NCBI GenBank assembly: GCA_025201765.1
Contig: MU623433.1
Location: forward strand, 1 to 64,000
Direction of reading: 5' to 3'
Length of the DNA stretch: 64,000 nucleotides
Source of the DNA: Daldinia sp. FL1419
Lineage: Eukaryota; Ascomycota; Sordariomycetes; Xylariales; Hypoxylaceae
Part shown: positions 62,411-64,000 of the stretch, in pieces
Layout of the letters: each line of letters starts with the position of its first letter
How positions within the stretch are numbered: the stretch's first letter is position 1
The notes under the pieces: generated by a model
Told to the model about the DNA's origin: nothing
Database searches by the model: none
Seen by the model: the letters and a program-made list of their open reading frames with translations, nothing else
Position numbers and translations under genes: made by a program

Positions 62411-64000
62411 TTAGACGAATCGGAACTTCCGAGCATCATCATCACTACTACTATCCGACGAGTCTGTTTCTTGCGCACTAGCAGCCGTAGTCATAGACGC
62501 TAGACCAGGTCCAGAGTATCCTGGCTTGCCCGTACCTGTCTGCGTGCGGTTCCTAGTATCGTTGTGATCTTGACCGGCCGGTTGGGCTATCGGTATTGGA
62601 AGACCACTTAGTGTGTCGGTCAAAGTAGGCCCGATGCTCTTGCCTGCTACAGCCGGTCCAACGATCAGACCTACGAACAGAACAAGTAGAGTGAAGTATA
62701 GGATAGCGTAGCGGATAACACGTCTCCTCCTGAGCTTAGACTGCTTCAACGAGTAGATAGGAGGGCGGATTTGACGACTAGATTATCTGCTGTTAGCAAA
62801 AATAAAAAAGAGGTAAAGAGAACAACGTACCTAGGGCGAAGCCAGAAGAGCATCATGGAGTGTAACATGTCTATCTTCGGAATCAAGATGATCGGGAACA
62901 TCAAAAATAGAATAAAGTGGCCAAGGACGAAGTCGGCTGCGAACATGCTCAATTCCGTAATCTTGCAAAGGAATTCACGTGCCGGCTGGGAAATCGAGTG
63001 CCAACCCATAGAGTACCATTTGCCCGTCCAGAACGCAATGTTGGACTGATCTGTTTTGAACTCACGAGTGAGTGCCAGTGAGATGATAAGCTTGAGAACA
63101 AATCGCTGGATAGCGGCAACAGTAATCATTCCCAAAAGCGTCCTGGTGAAATCGAAGCCTTCAAGGAAGAACATGACTTCAAAAAACACGAGTAGGAAAA
63201 CGACAGCTAACGCGTGAGCAATAGCAGCCAACACACTACCGAACTTCTTGCAACACATGCTCAAAAGAGGTCCCATACAGCAGGCCATACCGAACATAGC
63301 ACCAAGCACAGCAGCGTTGACACCGATAGGTGCAAGGGCAACAAGGGCAACACGGAGAAGAGACGCCGTTTGCTCTACCTTGTCTTGATGGGCATGGACA
63401 CCAGTTTGAGCGTTGATGAAGAGATACGGGATTCCAGTCAGCAGCACGAGAACTAGAGGAGCAAAGATCTCGCCGAAGAAGACGTTCGTGATGGCAGCTC
63501 GAGGTACATCCGCTGACAATTTACCGGACGGCTTACCAAGGACCTTTCGCTTGTAGCCAACGATTCTCGTACGAGAAAGACGGCAGAAAGAGATCCACGA
63601 GGATGAATGGCTGAGAGAATTACCTCGAGACAGCCAGCGGAGGTAGTCACGGTAATCGATGAAGAAGTCGTTCCACGAGAACTGGTGAGGGTTGTAAAGG
63701 AACGGCGAGATGACCAACGCGACGAGTGAGATCCAGAAGTACACCAGAGCAGCTTGCCAAACTGTCAAAGTCGCAAATAGTAACATCATGACTAGACGAG
63801 CACCGAAGTAGATAGATGGGGCAGCGAAACGCGAGTATAAGACGCCGAAGGGGATACGAGCGGTAGCGAAGCCACGACCAGTTCCGATATAACGAGCACC
63901 ACCGAAAGACAAGTCCTGTGTCACCGCATTGGCGTAGATTTGACAGACGAACACTTCGAAGAACGGAGAGAGAGAGCAAAACTGCTTGGCCAGACGAGTT
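62411..64000 (-). CDS. FKS1: 1,3-beta-D-glucan synthase catalytic subunit, C-terminal part (cut by window edge)
   Basis: Fks1 is the multi-spanning plasma-membrane synthase that makes the main wall polymer, beta-1,3-glucan, from UDP-glucose, and is the echinocandin target. Only the last 511 residues are in the window: exon <64000-62831, a 53-bp intron, and the last exon 62777-62411. The segment starts at TRLAKQFCSLSPFFEVFVCQ and contains the highly conserved DLSFGGARYIGTGRGFATAR and IPFGVLYSRFAAPSIYFGAR. WNDFFIDYRDYLRWLSRGNS follows, and then several membrane helices. After the final helix (YFTLLVLFVGLIVGPAVAG) comes a polar tail with a DSSDSSSDDD cluster. The resistance hot spots and catalytic core lie outside the window. 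The assignment is certain at family level. Confidence 0.96.

Overview
The window is nuclear DNA from a filamentous ascomycete (Pezizomycotina). The evidence is short GT-AG introns of about 50-100 bp, a full set of fungal housekeeping genes (RSC chromatin remodeller, Kap121 importin, Sds23, Lcb1, Fks1, a GH17 wall enzyme), and a two-compartment genome in which gene-rich DNA of ordinary composition meets very AT-rich tracts carrying the scars of repeat-induced point mutation (RIP). A Sordariomycete-like species is likely, but I cannot name one from sequence alone.

Left arm (1-18.4 kb): a Dal5/Liz1-type MFS permease (+), an Rsc1/Rsc2-type double-bromodomain/BAH protein (+) whose reading frame stops at a TAG followed by 34 more coding-looking codons, a Kap121/Pse1 importin (-), an Sds23 CBS-domain protein (+), and an intron-containing tRNA-Ser(UGA).

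Middle (18.4-48.3 kb): three AT-rich blocks separated by two small islands of normal composition. Blocks 1 (18443-25149) and 3 (40747-48305) are two copies, in opposite orientation, of one large DNA-transposon-like family. Both have matching complex termini that begin TTAT(C/T)T. Copy 1 is flanked by a perfect 9-bp direct repeat (GGTATATTG) and copy 2 by a perfect 8-bp repeat (ATGACATT), which suggests a Mutator-like (MULE) element. Block 2 (about 26.06-38.85 kb) is even more eroded and has no recognisable ends. The islands hold a 74-aa Rsa3-type ribosome-assembly gene (-) and an intronless fragmin/gelsolin-type actin-binding gene (+).

Right arm (48.3-64 kb): a pair of hyphenated palindromes, then serine palmitoyltransferase LCB1 (+), a GH17 cell-wall glucanase-like protein (+), an unrecognised secreted or surface protein (-), a sugar-porter MFS (-), and the 3' end of the FKS1 beta-1,3-glucan synthase gene (-), which runs off the window.

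The genes are independent eukaryotic transcription units, not an operon or biosynthetic cluster. FKS1, the GH17 protein and perhaps the surface protein share a cell-wall theme, but no co-regulation is visible. The best candidate for something undescribed is the inverted pair of MULE-like elements with nested hairpins in their ends, and the roughly 30-kb RIP-marked compartment they frame.
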